From Planctomycetota bacterium (lineage in GTDB: Bacteria > Planctomycetota > Planctomycetia > Pirellulales > UBA1268), in NCBI GenBank assembly GCA_003669585.1, contig QWOQ01000017.1:248001-312000 (forward strand): a stretch of DNA of 64,000 bases. The letters are read 5' to 3'. Numbering within the stretch: position 1 is the first letter of the stretch; every line of letters starts with the position of its first letter. The translations under genes were made by a program, and so were the position numbers. Positions 1 through 10,800 of this stretch are shown piece after piece. The notes under the pieces were generated by a model. That model had not been told where the DNA came from. It saw only the letters and a program-made list of their open reading frames with translations, and made no database searches.

Positions 1-260
1 CGGCGGCCTCGCGATTCGCGAGTAATGGTGAGGTAGTCGGCTTGGGGATCGTATCCGAAGAGCGAAAGCCGAAAACCACCTTTGCCAGCAAGCGCCCCGT
101 GACATCCACCACTATTGCAACCGGACTTTGCAAGAATTGGAAGCACATCGCGATTGAAACTGATCTCCTCATCTGCCTGCGCCCCGTGGTGCGCAGCGAC
201 GATGATTCCCAGAGCGATCAAAACTAAAAACCGCATCTGTGATTGTCTATTCGAACGCAT
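1..260 (-). CDS. Planctomycete cytochrome-like protein (N-terminal part, cut by window edge)
   Basis: Only the first 86 or so residues are present; the gene runs off the left edge. It starts with a short basic stretch and a hydrophobic signal peptide (about residues 9-27), then a sequence with the heme-type motif CNSGGCH (C48, C53, H54). This is a CX4CH spacing, different from the CXXCH of the other cytochromes in the window, and is typical of a planctomycete subfamily that carries DUF1549 and DUF1553 further on. I chose the ATG at 260 because AAAGGA lies about 9 nt upstream; an in-frame ATG at 236 is an alternative. It lies 27 nt downstream of a DUF1501 gene, so the two are probably cotranscribed. 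It is exported; heme binding is inferred from the motif. Confidence 0.8.
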   Translation of the reverse strand, partial: MRSNRQSQMRFLVLIALGIIVAAHHGAQADEEISFNRDVLPILAKSGCNSGGCHGALAGKGGFRLSLFGYDPQADYLTITRESRGR

Positions 261-287
261 CGCAGAGATCCTTTGAAGTTGAATCAT

Positions 288-1679
288 TCAGACGAAAAGT
301 TCTCGAATCGGTTCGGTACCCAGATCCGTGAGCGGGAAAGGACGTCCGCCAGGACCGGGAAGGAGACCGGCATGATTGAGCCCAAGGCTTTCAAAAATGG
401 TGGCAACAATGTCACCAGGGCCAATGGGTCTTTCGGCAGGAAATCCTCCAACGGTGTCGCTCGCTCCAACAACGCGCCCCCCCTTCACACCTCCACCGGC
501 AAAATAGGTCGTGAAGCATTGCGGCCAATGATCTCGGCCACCAGCCGGATTCACTTTTGGTGTGCGACCGAATTCCGAAAGATTTGTTACAAGCGTGTCT
601 TCGAGCAATCCTCGCTGCACGAGATCTTCGATCAGGGCGCTGTAAGCCTGATCGTACATGGGGCATACGATCTCCTTCATCCCTTCAATGCTTGTGAATG
701 GCTTCGAGCCATGAATATCCCAAGTGATCTCATCGAACACCGTAAGGAATGTGTTGATCGTCACAAATCGAACGCCACTCTCAACAAGTCTTCTGGCTAA
801 GAGACAGCACTGTCCAAACCGGTTCATTCCATATCGTTCACGAGTTTCGGGAGTTTCCTTGGTGAGATCGAATGCCAATCGAGCCTGCTCACTGGTCATC
901 ATGCGAAATGCGGCATGAAAATTTTCATCGAGGAGTCTGGCGTCCTCGCTGGCCTCAAAATCCTTGACTGCACTTTCCACGATTTCCCGCATCCTGCGTC
1001 GACGATCGAGTCTGGCTCCTGCGATCTGATCTGGAGGAAGTAGATCTGGAACACGAAAATCTTTTTGTGATGGATCTGCCATGAGGGAAAAGGGGTCTTC
1101 TGCCTTTCCCAAAAATCCGCCGGCCTGACCGTTGGGAAGATTGCCACCGCCTCGACCCATGACCTGAGGCAACACGACAAAAGGAGGTAAATCGGTGCGA
1201 CGTCCAAGCAGATGTGAAGCCACGCTTCCAACGTGTGGAGTTTGAATTCCTCCGGTAAAACGCCGACCGGTTTGCATCATTTGCCATCCGGCATCGTGTA
1301 CTGCAGCGCCGTCGTGATGACAACTTCGCACGAGTGAAAATCGATCGGCGATGGCAGCATGCTTCGGCAAGAGTTCAGAAATTTCAAACGCCTCAGACTT
1401 CGTACGGATTGGTTTGAACGGCCCGCGCACTTCGCTGGGGGCATCCGGTTTCATGTCCCACAAATCAATATGACTCGGCGCACCGAGATTAAAGATCATG
1501 ATGCATGATCTTTTTTCGTGTCCCGGTCGCACTCTTCCCTCATGCGATGCACGCACGTATTGCGGCAAAGAGAGACCCACTGCTGAAAGCGTTCCAATTT
1601 GCAAAAACTCGCGACGACTTCTCGTCGTCCCGCACAACACCGCACGATCACGGCCGGAAGAAGCTAGAAAGTCAAACAT
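288..1679 (-). CDS. DUF1501 family secreted protein
   Basis: 463 residues with an N-terminal twin-arginine-like motif (SRREFLQIG, residues 21-29) and a hydrophobic stretch, so it is probably exported by Tat. The body is DUF1501, a family in the alkaline phosphatase/sulfatase superfamily: NLGAPSHIDLWD near residue 65, SEFGRTP and GGRDHWP in the C-terminal half carry the conserved acid and metal-type histidine. The enzymatic reaction of DUF1501 proteins is not established. It lies upstream of a CX4CH cytochrome gene (27 nt gap). That order is the reverse of the other pairs here, where the cytochrome gene comes first. A 140-nt gap separates it from the upstream DUF1501 gene. Confidence 0.9.
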   Translation of the reverse strand: MFDFLASSGRDRAVLCGTTRSRREFLQIGTLSAVGLSLPQYVRASHEGRVRPGHEKRSCIMIFNLGAPSHIDLWDMKPDAPSEVRGPFKPIRTKSEAFEISELLPKHAAIADRFSLVRSCHHDGAAVHDAGWQMMQTGRRFTGGIQTPHVGSVASHLLGRRTDLPPFVVLPQVMGRGGGNLPNGQAGGFLGKAEDPFSLMADPSQKDFRVPDLLPPDQIAGARLDRRRRMREIVESAVKDFEASEDARLLDENFHAAFRMMTSEQARLAFDLTKETPETRERYGMNRFGQCCLLARRLVESGVRFVTINTFLTVFDEITWDIHGSKPFTSIEGMKEIVCPMYDQAYSALIEDLVQRGLLEDTLVTNLSEFGRTPKVNPAGGRDHWPQCFTTYFAGGGVKGGRVVGASDTVGGFPAERPIGPGDIVATIFESLGLNHAGLLPGPGGRPFPLTDLGTEPIRELFV

Positions 1680-1819
1680 GGGTTGAACAGTTCCTTTGCA
1701 ACAGCAACACCTGCCCTGACATCAAACGTCAGGAAATACAATGATTTTTAAAAGTGTACTCCGCCCAGCGGGCTCTTGTCTGATTCGATCGACGCAGACT
1801 CAAAAAGAGAGTCTATCGA

Positions 1820-3280
1820 TCACGCCAGCACGGAGGAAATGACACGTCCATGCACATCCGTGAGCCTTCGATCGATGCCGTTTGTACGAAATGTCAGTTT
1901 TTCATGATCAATTCCCAGCAAGTGCAAAATTGTTGCATGCAAATCGTGGCCGGTGGTTTTTCCGCTGGCAGTCTGATAGCCCCAGTCGTCGCTCGATCCA
2001 TGTGCGATTCCCTGTCGAATCCCTGCTCCCCAGAGCCAACTGACAAACGTGCCTCCATTATGATCGCGTCCACCGGAGCCTTGTGAAAACGGCGTACGTC
2101 CAAATTCAGTCGTCCAGACCACGAGCGTATCCTCGGCAAGTCCGCGTCTTCGCAAATCGCGAAGCAGGGCTGCGATTGGTCGGTCAACGCTGAAAGCAAT
2201 CGAGGGAAGTTCTGTCTGGATGTTGCCGTGGTTGTCCCAGTTATTGACCGCGCCCTGAGGACCACTCCAGACCTGCACAAATCGCACGCCTCGCTCGATC
2301 AATCGGGTGGCGAGCAGGCAACGACGTCCAAAGTCTTCAGTCTCCTTGTTGTCCATGCCATAGGCCGCCTGCGTCGCGGTTGTCTCTCGCATGACATCAA
2401 AGGCCTCCGGTGCGCTGAGTTGCATCTTGGCTGCAAGTTCATAGCCAGCGATGCGCGCCTCTAGTCGGGAGTCTCCGAGATGGTGTTGGGCGTGGTTTCG
2501 GTTGAGTCGATCGAGAATTGCGAGGCCGTCGGCGTCGGCGGATGGTGTTGCAAACCCAAAGCGTTTTGCTGCGAAGAGATCTGGAAAAGAACTGGCTCCT
2601 TGTGTATCGATCACTGTTCCTTGATGCACCGCAGACAGAAATCCTGACGAAAAACAACCTCTTTGATTGTAAGGAAGGCCTCGGGAATCTGGCAGCACAA
2701 CGAATGTAGGAAGATCATCAACAAGATTTCCAAGCGCATAGGAAATCCATGCTCCCATGCAAGGAAATCCGGGGAGAAGAAAACCACTCGTCGACAAATA
2801 CGCGCCCTGCCCGTGCACGTTGGTCTTCGAGTACATCGCCATCACAAACGCCATCTCGTCAACAAGTTTTGCCTGTTCCGGGAAAACGCTACTGACCCAG
2901 CGGCCGCTTTCGCCATGCTGTTTGAATGAAAACGGACTCTTCATGATCGCTCCGACGACCGACGTAAAACCTTCAGGCTTTACCTTCGGTCCGAGCATTT
3001 GGCCGTGCAATTTTTCCAGTGCTGGTTTGTAGTCGAACGTATCCATAGGGCTTACGCCCCCATTCATAAAAAGCTGTATCACCCGTTGCACGCGAGCAGG
3101 ATGATGGATGCCGCCGTTGAACTCTGCCCTCTTTTCGATACCGCCCGCAGCGACCGCATCTCGTAGCAGCATGTGATCGATCGCCATCGATGCAAAACCG
3201 CCTGTGATTCCTGCCGTTGCTGTTGCCAGCATCGAACGCCTGCCAAGTCGGATCGTATGGTGTGGCTGTATCTGTTTCAT
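1820..3280 (-). CDS. DUF1501 family secreted protein
   Basis: 486 residues from the ATG at 3280. I preferred this start to one at 3331 because the longer form would overlap the upstream cytochrome gene and adds a stretch with no signal character. The N-terminus has LGRRSMLATATAGITGG, a Tat-like signal. The DUF1501 core shows [34 protein letters not shown] and a C-terminal LTDVHGRVI. It follows the 986-residue cytochrome gene by 28 nt, forming a cytochrome/DUF1501 pair. The role in the pair is unknown; a hydrolase-like fold is expected from the family. No clear Shine-Dalgarno sequence precedes the chosen start. Confidence 0.9.
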   Translation of the reverse strand: MKQIQPHHTIRLGRRSMLATATAGITGGFASMAIDHMLLRDAVAAGGIEKRAEFNGGIHHPARVQRVIQLFMNGGVSPMDTFDYKPALEKLHGQMLGPKVKPEGFTSVVGAIMKSPFSFKQHGESGRWVSSVFPEQAKLVDEMAFVMAMYSKTNVHGQGAYLSTSGFLLPGFPCMGAWISYALGNLVDDLPTFVVLPDSRGLPYNQRGCFSSGFLSAVHQGTVIDTQGASSFPDLFAAKRFGFATPSADADGLAILDRLNRNHAQHHLGDSRLEARIAGYELAAKMQLSAPEAFDVMRETTATQAAYGMDNKETEDFGRRCLLATRLIERGVRFVQVWSGPQGAVNNWDNHGNIQTELPSIAFSVDRPIAALLRDLRRRGLAEDTLVVWTTEFGRTPFSQGSGGRDHNGGTFVSWLWGAGIRQGIAHGSSDDWGYQTASGKTTGHDLHATILHLLGIDHEKLTFRTNGIDRRLTDVHGRVISSVLA

Positions 3281-3308
3281 GGAAAGTGATTCACGTGTTA
3301 TCGAACAA

Positions 3309-6269
3309 TCAATCGATAAACAGAAACTCATTGCTATTCAAGAGTATGCGCGCGAGAGCTGATAGCGAATGCTTCTCCACAAAATCGTGAAACTCTTGAG
3401 CCTCCTCGATCGAAGGATCTCGCCGCAGAATATTCCTCACGAGCGAACGAATATTTCCTGCCGCTGCTGCGGCCGACTCACTGCAAGAGAGAACAAACGC
3501 ATTGTTATAGAGCGAAAGGCTCTGCAGGCTCGACGCTGAAAATCCGCGAGTCGGTGCCAGTAGTCCGAGATCTGGAAAATCGAGTGACTCCATGAAGGGA
3601 TCGGGAATTCCTCGCCAGACAAATCGATAGATGCTTCGGCGGTGTTTGTGAGGAACTGTCCAATCGTAGGACGCATAGTCGATCGTCGGTGTGAGTTGCA
3701 CTGGTTTTCCAGAAACAAATTCTCGCTCGCTTACTCCGCCCATTGTCGTGCTGAGTCGGTTTGAAACATAAAGCACTGTGTCGCGATAGCTCTCGGCGTC
3801 GAGTCGTTGGCGGTTCATTCTCCAAAGCAAAGAATTGTCGGCGTCTAGGGCTTCCGCATCAGCCCGATGATGACTTTGCTGTCGATACGTGTCGCTTGAA
3901 AGAATGAGCCGATGCAAATGCTTCAACGATCCGCCACTGTCGCGCAGTTCACACGCCAGCCAGTCGAGAAGTTCGGGATGCGAAGGCATTCCACCCATAC
4001 GTCCAAAGTCACTCGGGGTATCGCAGATCCCTCGACCCATGTGATGCTGCCAGACGCGATTAGCGCAGCTTCGCCACGAAAGCGGGTTGTCGGGATGAGC
4101 AATCCAATCAGCGAGCGCTCCGCGTCGTTCATTTTCACGATCGGGATGTTCCAAAACAAATCTCGATTCAATCGCGTCTACTGCTTCGAGCGCACCGGGC
4201 GATGCATCAGCCATCGGTGTATCGAAATCACCGCGATGAAGAAGACTCACTTTTTTTGGACTGCCAACGTCCCGCACGTCGCTTCCACCGACTGCAAGGA
4301 CAATCCCTGCTTTCTTTGCGGCGGCATACACCATCAACTGCGCCGGTAACGCAAGAATCGCCTCGGATGCACGAGCGTTCACAACCAGAGCGGCCAACTG
4401 CACCTTGTCATCTTGGGAACGCGTTTCTGGTGGAATGCGCAGGATTGCTTCAATCGCCTGCGGCAGTACGGAGAGGCTTGTTCGGGGTGAACTGGTTGCC
4501 GAAAGCGTCCATCGACCAATCAAATGTCCGCCGCCGTGAAGCTGTTTGAGCGAAACAATGAGCTTGTTGTGGGGGCTCATCGCCAACGCTTCCTCGAATT
4601 CAAAAATGGCTCGGTGCGATTCTCCTACCGACGGATAGATGCCCCAAGCCGTAGCCGGATTTCCATCGATTGCATGGGCAACGGTCCAACCCGACTGATC
4701 GAAATCTGCTGACGCTCCACGGAAAATAAGCGGCTTCCCTTTGCTCGCTGTGTCCTTGTCTCGTTCTCCTGTTACGAGATGGACTTCAAACTCGCTCAGA
4801 TGCAGATTGCCATTGTCCTGTCGACCAGGACCGCCCATCGGCAAGGATGCATCGGAAAGCAGATCCAAACGCACAGCAGTAATCGTCTCGAGAGAGGTAA
4901 CCGTCGTAACGGTATAGGTATCCTTCTCGGGACGTGGACCATCGGCCACCAGCACTCCGTCGAATTGTTGCGATAAAACCGTTGAGTCCGTTGCAGAAAC
5001 GCTCTCCACAACCAGCGGCTCCCATATCGCACCGACAGACTGATTTTTTTCCCATGCATCCGTCAGTGCCTGTTGTTCAGGCATGAGCAGAACCGCCGAG
5101 TCCTTCGTTGCTGCGGCCGTGAGGAGCGACTGCCATCGACGGCGATCGGCCGCAACCGAGAAATCCTCGTCAAAGCCAACATTTCCCTCGATGATTCCTG
5201 CAAACACACTTTGTAATGCGTAGTAATCTTCCTGACTGATCGGGTCAAACTTGTGCGCGTGACAACGCGCGCAATTGGCTGTTGTGCTTGTGAATGCTGC
5301 CATCGTTTGAGTGACAAGATCATCCCGATCGAGATACTCAAACGTTATCGGTGCGGTGTTGTAGCTACTATGATCAAACGTGCCTGCCCCAAGAAATCCC
5401 AGCGCACGCATGAGAAGCGGTTCCTCTGGGAAAAAATGATCGGCGGCGAGTTGCTCGCGGATAAAGCGGCCCCAGGGCGTATCACGGTTAAACGACTCAA
5501 TCACATAGTCGCGATATCGCCATGCATGATCTCGTGGGAGATCGTGTTCATAGCCATGCGTCTCGGCAAAGTGAATCGTATCGAGCCAGTGACGGGCCCA
5601 TCGTTCGCCGTAGTGGGGAGAAGCAAGTAGTTCATCAACTTTTTTGGAAACCGCATCCGGGGAATCATCTCGTTCAAACGTCTCGAGTTCCTCGATCGAT
5701 GGTGGCAGACCGATCAGGTCAAATGATAATCGTGTAAGCAACGTGCGACGGTCGGCTTCGGGTGATGGCTCGATCGAGTGTCGATCAAGTTTCTGTCGAA
5801 TAAACAAATCGATTTCTTGATTGCGTGCACCTTTGATAGAAGCCGGTATTTCCGGTCGCACCAACGGCTTGAGCGACCACCAATCTCCAGAAGAAGGCCT
5901 CGCTTCAACGACTGCAGAACGAGGATCTTTTGCTCCTTCGTGAATCCAACGAACGACATCCGTAATCTGCTCGTCAGCCAATCTTCCAGTCGGTGGCATT
6001 TCGAGCGACTCATGTCGGATGGCAGACACCAGCAGGCTTTTCTCTGGCTCGCCCGGCACGATCGCCGGCCCCGATTCCCCCCCCTCGGCCCACCCCGATC
6101 GTGAATCGAGCGTAAGCCCGCCTTTCATTTTTCCAGACGCATGACTGTGACACTCGTAGCAGTACTGTTTCAGCAGCGGTTCAATGCGCTCGACAAAAAG
6201 ATCGTCTGCCCACAACGCATGCGAAAAAACAACAGCGATCGTCGCAGTCAATAATGGCACGCGGATCAT
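3309..6269 (-). CDS. PSCyt1-DUF1549-DUF1553 cytochrome-like protein with a discoidin-like insert
   Basis: 986 residues from the ATG at 6269, chosen because it starts directly with a good signal peptide (MIRVPLLTATIAVVFSHALW); an open frame continues upstream but would overlap the preceding gene. Order of domains: PSCyt1 with heme motif CYECH (C37, C40, H41), DUF1549 with ERWARHWLDTIHFAETHG and a second CARCH site followed by HKFDPISQEDYY, a middle part with IDGNPATAWG that looks like an F5/8-type (discoidin) sugar- or surface-binding domain, then DUF1553 (NPLSWRSCANRVWQHHMGRG). It sits between two DUF1501 genes with gaps of 53 and 28 nt. Heme binding and export are inferred from motifs; substrate unknown. 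Confidence 0.92.
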   Translation of the reverse strand: MIRVPLLTATIAVVFSHALWADDLFVERIEPLLKQYCYECHSHASGKMKGGLTLDSRSGWAEGGESGPAIVPGEPEKSLLVSAIRHESLEMPPTGRLADEQITDVVRWIHEGAKDPRSAVVEARPSSGDWWSLKPLVRPEIPASIKGARNQEIDLFIRQKLDRHSIEPSPEADRRTLLTRLSFDLIGLPPSIEELETFERDDSPDAVSKKVDELLASPHYGERWARHWLDTIHFAETHGYEHDLPRDHAWRYRDYVIESFNRDTPWGRFIREQLAADHFFPEEPLLMRALGFLGAGTFDHSSYNTAPITFEYLDRDDLVTQTMAAFTSTTANCARCHAHKFDPISQEDYYALQSVFAGIIEGNVGFDEDFSVAADRRRWQSLLTAAATKDSAVLLMPEQQALTDAWEKNQSVGAIWEPLVVESVSATDSTVLSQQFDGVLVADGPRPEKDTYTVTTVTSLETITAVRLDLLSDASLPMGGPGRQDNGNLHLSEFEVHLVTGERDKDTASKGKPLIFRGASADFDQSGWTVAHAIDGNPATAWGIYPSVGESHRAIFEFEEALAMSPHNKLIVSLKQLHGGGHLIGRWTLSATSSPRTSLSVLPQAIEAILRIPPETRSQDDKVQLAALVVNARASEAILALPAQLMVYAAAKKAGIVLAVGGSDVRDVGSPKKVSLLHRGDFDTPMADASPGALEAVDAIESRFVLEHPDRENERRGALADWIAHPDNPLSWRSCANRVWQHHMGRGICDTPSDFGRMGGMPSHPELLDWLACELRDSGGSLKHLHRLILSSDTYRQQSHHRADAEALDADNSLLWRMNRQRLDAESYRDTVLYVSNRLSTTMGGVSEREFVSGKPVQLTPTIDYASYDWTVPHKHRRSIYRFVWRGIPDPFMESLDFPDLGLLAPTRGFSASSLQSLSLYNNAFVLSCSESAAAAAGNIRSLVRNILRRDPSIEEAQEFHDFVEKHSLSALARILLNSNEFLFID

Positions 6270-6322
6270 GGGAAACTTCGCTGCGTCATGGTGTGTCTCG
6301 AAAAACTTTTCGACCGCACTAT

Positions 6323-7807
6323 TCAGGAAAGAATTGCTCGGATTGGCTGGCCGTGAACGTCGGTCAATCGAAAATCCCGACCACCGTACCGGTAGGTTAA
6401 TTCTTCGTGGTCGACACCGAGTTGATGGAGCACCGTAGCCCACAGATCGTAGACCGTACAAATATTTTCAACGGCGTAATATCCGAGATCGTCGGTCGCA
6501 CCATGAATCGTTCCTCCTTTCACACCACCACCCGCGAGCCAGACACTAAATCCATATGGATTGTGATCGCGACCATCGCCACCCTGTGAAAATGGAGTGC
6601 GTCCAAACTCTCCTGCCCACACAATCAGCGTCTGGTCGAGCAGTCCTCGGTCTCGCAGGTCGCCGATGAGCGCGGCGATCGGCTGATCAACTTGATAGGC
6701 CATGGCAGTGTGACCTTCCTTGAGCGCTCCGTGCTGATCCCAAGGATTGGCCGCGCCGCCAGCACCAATATTTTTTGTCAGACAACTGAGTTCAATAAAT
6801 CGAACTCCTTTTTCAACCAGGCGGCGGGCAAGGAGACACTGTCTGGCATAGGCGGCTTTGTCGGGCGTGCTTGAGTCGAGACCGTAGCGTTTTTTTGTCT
6901 CCTCGGTTTCATCTGATAAGTCGCACAACTGCGGCACCTCGGTCTGCATTCGAAATGCTGTTTCATAATTTTGAATCGCCGCTTCGATCTGCGGGTCTTT
7001 GTCGAGAGCCTTCAGAAAGGATTGATCGAACGATTCCACAAACTCGAGCCTGCGTCGCTGCCAATCCGCAGGATCCGCGGCACGAATATTTCGAACAGCC
7101 TCTGCCGCGTCGGCTTTGAAAATAGATCCTTGATGCTGCCCCGGCAGAAAACCGTTGCTATAGAGACTCACTCCGCCATGCGGCGGCACCGCCGCACCGC
7201 TTTGAAGCACCACATACCCGGGCAGATCGCTCGACTCGCTTCCAAGTCCGTACGATGCCCACGCACCCGCACTTGGATACCCCATCAAGGGAAAACCTGT
7301 GTGCATGAGAAAATTGGCCTGCGCGTGCTCGTTCACGCTGGACGTCATCGAGCGAATCACGGCGAGTTCGTCAACCACCTTTGCAACATGTGGAAACATC
7401 TCGCTGACGGGAATGCCGCTTTCTCCCCAGGGCTGAAATGCGAACGGACTGCCCATGATGTTGCCATTATTATTGAACATCGTGCGTTGAATTTTGACCG
7501 GCATCGGCTTGCCATGATCGGTCATCAGTCTCGGTTTTGGATCAAATGAATCTACATGAGAAACCCCGCCGGACATGTAGAGAAAGATGACATGCTTGGC
7601 CTTCGGTTGGTGGTGCGTTGTTCGCAGAGCGGCGCCAGCAGGAAGGTCTGTTGATGAAGCATTCGCTCGTGCTGCTTCGGCCATCATGGCCGACAATGCC
7701 ATCGCACCAAAACCTGTTGAACAGGTTTTGAGTAACTCTCGGCGCGAGAACCGCGATCTCTTTTCAACAGAGTCTTGCCGTGCTCTCATCTCTGGCATGT
7801 CTTTCAT
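6323..7807 (-). CDS. DUF1501 family secreted protein
   Basis: 494 residues from the ATG at 7807, which has AAGG about 8 nt upstream. A GTG at 7840 would add 11 residues and is possible because it still leaves 6 nt to the preceding gene. The N-terminus carries a Tat-type motif (SRRELLKTC) and a hydrophobic stretch. Core motifs are [37 protein letters not shown] and a C-terminal LTDVHGQPI. Compared with the DUF1501 protein at 1820-3280 the motifs are nearly the same, so these two are close paralogues. It directly follows the 1367-residue cytochrome gene. Confidence 0.9.
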   Translation of the reverse strand: MKDMPEMRARQDSVEKRSRFSRRELLKTCSTGFGAMALSAMMAEAARANASSTDLPAGAALRTTHHQPKAKHVIFLYMSGGVSHVDSFDPKPRLMTDHGKPMPVKIQRTMFNNNGNIMGSPFAFQPWGESGIPVSEMFPHVAKVVDELAVIRSMTSSVNEHAQANFLMHTGFPLMGYPSAGAWASYGLGSESSDLPGYVVLQSGAAVPPHGGVSLYSNGFLPGQHQGSIFKADAAEAVRNIRAADPADWQRRRLEFVESFDQSFLKALDKDPQIEAAIQNYETAFRMQTEVPQLCDLSDETEETKKRYGLDSSTPDKAAYARQCLLARRLVEKGVRFIELSCLTKNIGAGGAANPWDQHGALKEGHTAMAYQVDQPIAALIGDLRDRGLLDQTLIVWAGEFGRTPFSQGGDGRDHNPYGFSVWLAGGGVKGGTIHGATDDLGYYAVENICTVYDLWATVLHQLGVDHEELTYRYGGRDFRLTDVHGQPIRAILS

Positions 7808-7846
7808 GTCAACAACCTTGTGAGTATGTTCGCTGATCACACTGTG

Positions 7847-10800
7847 TTACCGCAGGTAGATAAATTCCTTAAACATAAAAAGGACTCTGGCAATTTCTGA
7901 CCAGGGCTTTGAAGGATCGGTGGTTGCCGACAGAGGCCTCAGGGAAGCTCTTTTGTGTTCTATATTCGCTATGTCAGAACGAATCTGAAGGACTTTTTGC
8001 TGATCTTTTTTTTCTAGTCTTGCAAACACATCTTCATCGGGAACACCTCCACCACCGGCTTTATAGAGAAGCCCTATCTCCTTCGGGGAAAGAGCCCTGT
8101 CGAACACCTGTGCTCGACTGATACGCCCTTGTAACATTTTGTTTTCACCCGCCGGCAAGTGGCGTATTGCAAAGCTGACAACCGCCTGCCCTGCAATAAA
8201 TTCGACCGGCTTTGAAGCTTTATAGCTCTCGCCGTAAGCAATGCCGTTGCGGTATCCGCTGATCGTACCGTCGGCGGAATAGGTGACGGCAAGGTGTACA
8301 GGACCTTTCATCGCATCGGCCTCAACAGGCCCTCCGAAAGACTTCGTACGCGCAAAGAAATTACTGCCGGCCAACCACTCGCCAGACACCTGTTCACCAA
8401 AAACAATCGAATCAAATTCGTGGCCATCGGGAGTCTGAATGGTAATCGCGCCGCCCCCTCGCTGAGTGAGCGAATCAAGCTGCACCCATGCTTCGAGCGT
8501 TTTTTCCCGAATCGACTGCCCAAGAGGCGCTGTCACCACATACCCTTGGCCTGTCGTATGCAGACTCTTGGCGTTGAGTCGCGCTCCCGCATGCGCCGTG
8601 CCGTGCGCTGTGCCGATCGAATCCTGAAGATTGTCCGCAAACTCCCAGCGTGCAATGCCGGTGGGAGCAGAGTCACGAGCATCGAGAACCGACTGTTGTG
8701 TCGTCGATTCAAGTGCCTGCCGCAGAGGATCCATTATCTGTTTTACAATCAACTGCAGCGCTGTCTGACGAGCATCTAAGTCCAAGAGTTCTTCTGTTCG
8801 ATGCTGTTCCGCCTGACGGGTCGATGCAAGCAGTTCTTTGAATCTCGTCACCTCGCCTGAACGCGGCGGACGGCCAATCGCCGACAAGATCATTTGCTCA
8901 ATCCGCTGCTCATCGGTCGCAAGCGATTGGTCCGCGAGAATCGCTGCGGCCCACTGACCAGACAACGCTGCAATTCTTGGATCGTTTAAGAAAACAAGCG
9001 ATTGCGCCGGAACATTAGTGTCGTCTCGTCGCCCGGTTGCGCTGAATGGTTCCGGAAAATCGAACGTCCGTAAAAACGGGTCGAGTGAGTTGCGTGCAAC
9101 TCTTACATAGACACTTCGTCGAGGCGTGCTTCCGTCAACCGATGGACCAAACTGCGTGCGATTGAGCGCACCAGACACCATCAACACCGAGTCGCGTATT
9201 GCTTCGGCCTCTAATCGCCGGACAAATGCATGAGACAGGAGCCGATTCTCAGGGTCGATCTGCTTGGCAACTTCGCTTGGGAACGAGTCTGTTTTCCATG
9301 TACGTGAGATCACAACGGAGCGAACGAATTGTTTGAGTGACCAGCCTTCTGATCGCAGTCGATGAGCCAGATGGTCGAGCAACTCGGGATGCGTAGGACG
9401 TTCGCCTAGCCTGCCAAGATTGTCCGGCGTGGCAACAATTCCTCGACCGAACAGATGATGCCAAATGCGATTCGACAAAACGCGGGCTGTCAATGGATTG
9501 TCGCCGCGCAAAATATCCTCCGCGAGTTTTTCTCGACCGCTTCCGACGGTTTGGTAGGGAGTCGCGTCAATCATTTCGAGAAATCGCCTCGGCACAACCG
9601 CTGCAGGTTTCTTGTGATCTCCTCGCTCAAAGAGCGCCTGATCGCAGGCGATGGTTTCATCGAGTCCGGGGACTCGCGTCGGTACAATCACATCTGATTC
9701 GAGTTTGCGATATTCCTGAACGAGCGGCTCGATCTCAGTCATTTTCGAAAGTCTGTTTTCAAGAATGTTTTGCCGAACTGAAGCATCCAAGAGCAGAGCA
9801 TCGGTGTCACGAGCCTTCCCCTCGCTCCAGCGGGTTACCGCAGACAGAAGTGCCCGTACAAAGCACGCATTGAGTTCTTCAACAGATCGTGGGGGCGATT
9901 GCGATATTTCTTCAAACAGACCGTCGAGCGCCTCCAAAGCTTCAGAAGGGGCTGGTTGATCCTTTTTTTGAAGTACGACATTTCGAACGCCAAACCAGGA
10001 TCGCGCGTCGTCATCTGTCGGCAGCGGCGCATCAGGAGCAGTCGCCAGCTCAATGTGAATATCATCGCCGCTCCAGTAGGTCAGATCGAACGCCTGCCAT
10101 TTCCATTCTCGCGTCAATCGAGTCACGCTGTAGTTGGGCCCATTACGAGGAAAATTTTGTACGACATAACGCACCGCCGCGCCACCGTCGCCAATGCTCT
10201 GTACCCAGAGTTTTGTATTTTCGTCGAGATCTATTGTGGGTGAGGTCAGCCGCAACGCGTGCTTGTTTGAAACCATATTTGAATAAATTCCAGCCGGTAC
10301 GATCGTGGCAATCGTTCCGTCTCCCTCGGCAGCCACCGAAAAATCACCGGCTACGCTTGATGGATGTACTGGAGTTGTGGCATTTCCATTTTCAAACCAT
10401 TCAGCAACATCTTCTTGTTGCGAAAAATTCCAGTTGGCACTCCGAGTTGTGCCGGCAAATGCCAGCCGATTTTCATGATCCTTGCGCCATGCGTTTTGCT
10501 GTCGATCGAGTGCCTGTTCAAATGACATTCCACCGTCAACGTCCTTCCCGATCACGTTGAACAGATGCAGCAGCGACGTGGGTGTGTCGGCAGCAGCAAC
10601 CAGTGCATTCATGCGTGTGCCGACGTCGGGCATCAGACGACTCCACTGCCCTGCAACAGCCGTACGAATTTCAGGCTTCTTTCTTCGAAGTTCTTCGCGA
10701 TGACGACCGAGTACATCGGGAGCATCGATGAGCGTTCTTCCCGGGCGGCACGATCCGAGGATGCCAAACATTGCGTAATAGTCACGCTGGCTGACGGGAT

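Noticed and set aside
9889..10560. Plus-strand open frame (223 codons) inside the LamG-type cytochrome gene
   Set aside because: It is antisense to a clear domain, Arg/His-rich, with no motif or start signal; typical shadow of a biased coding strand.
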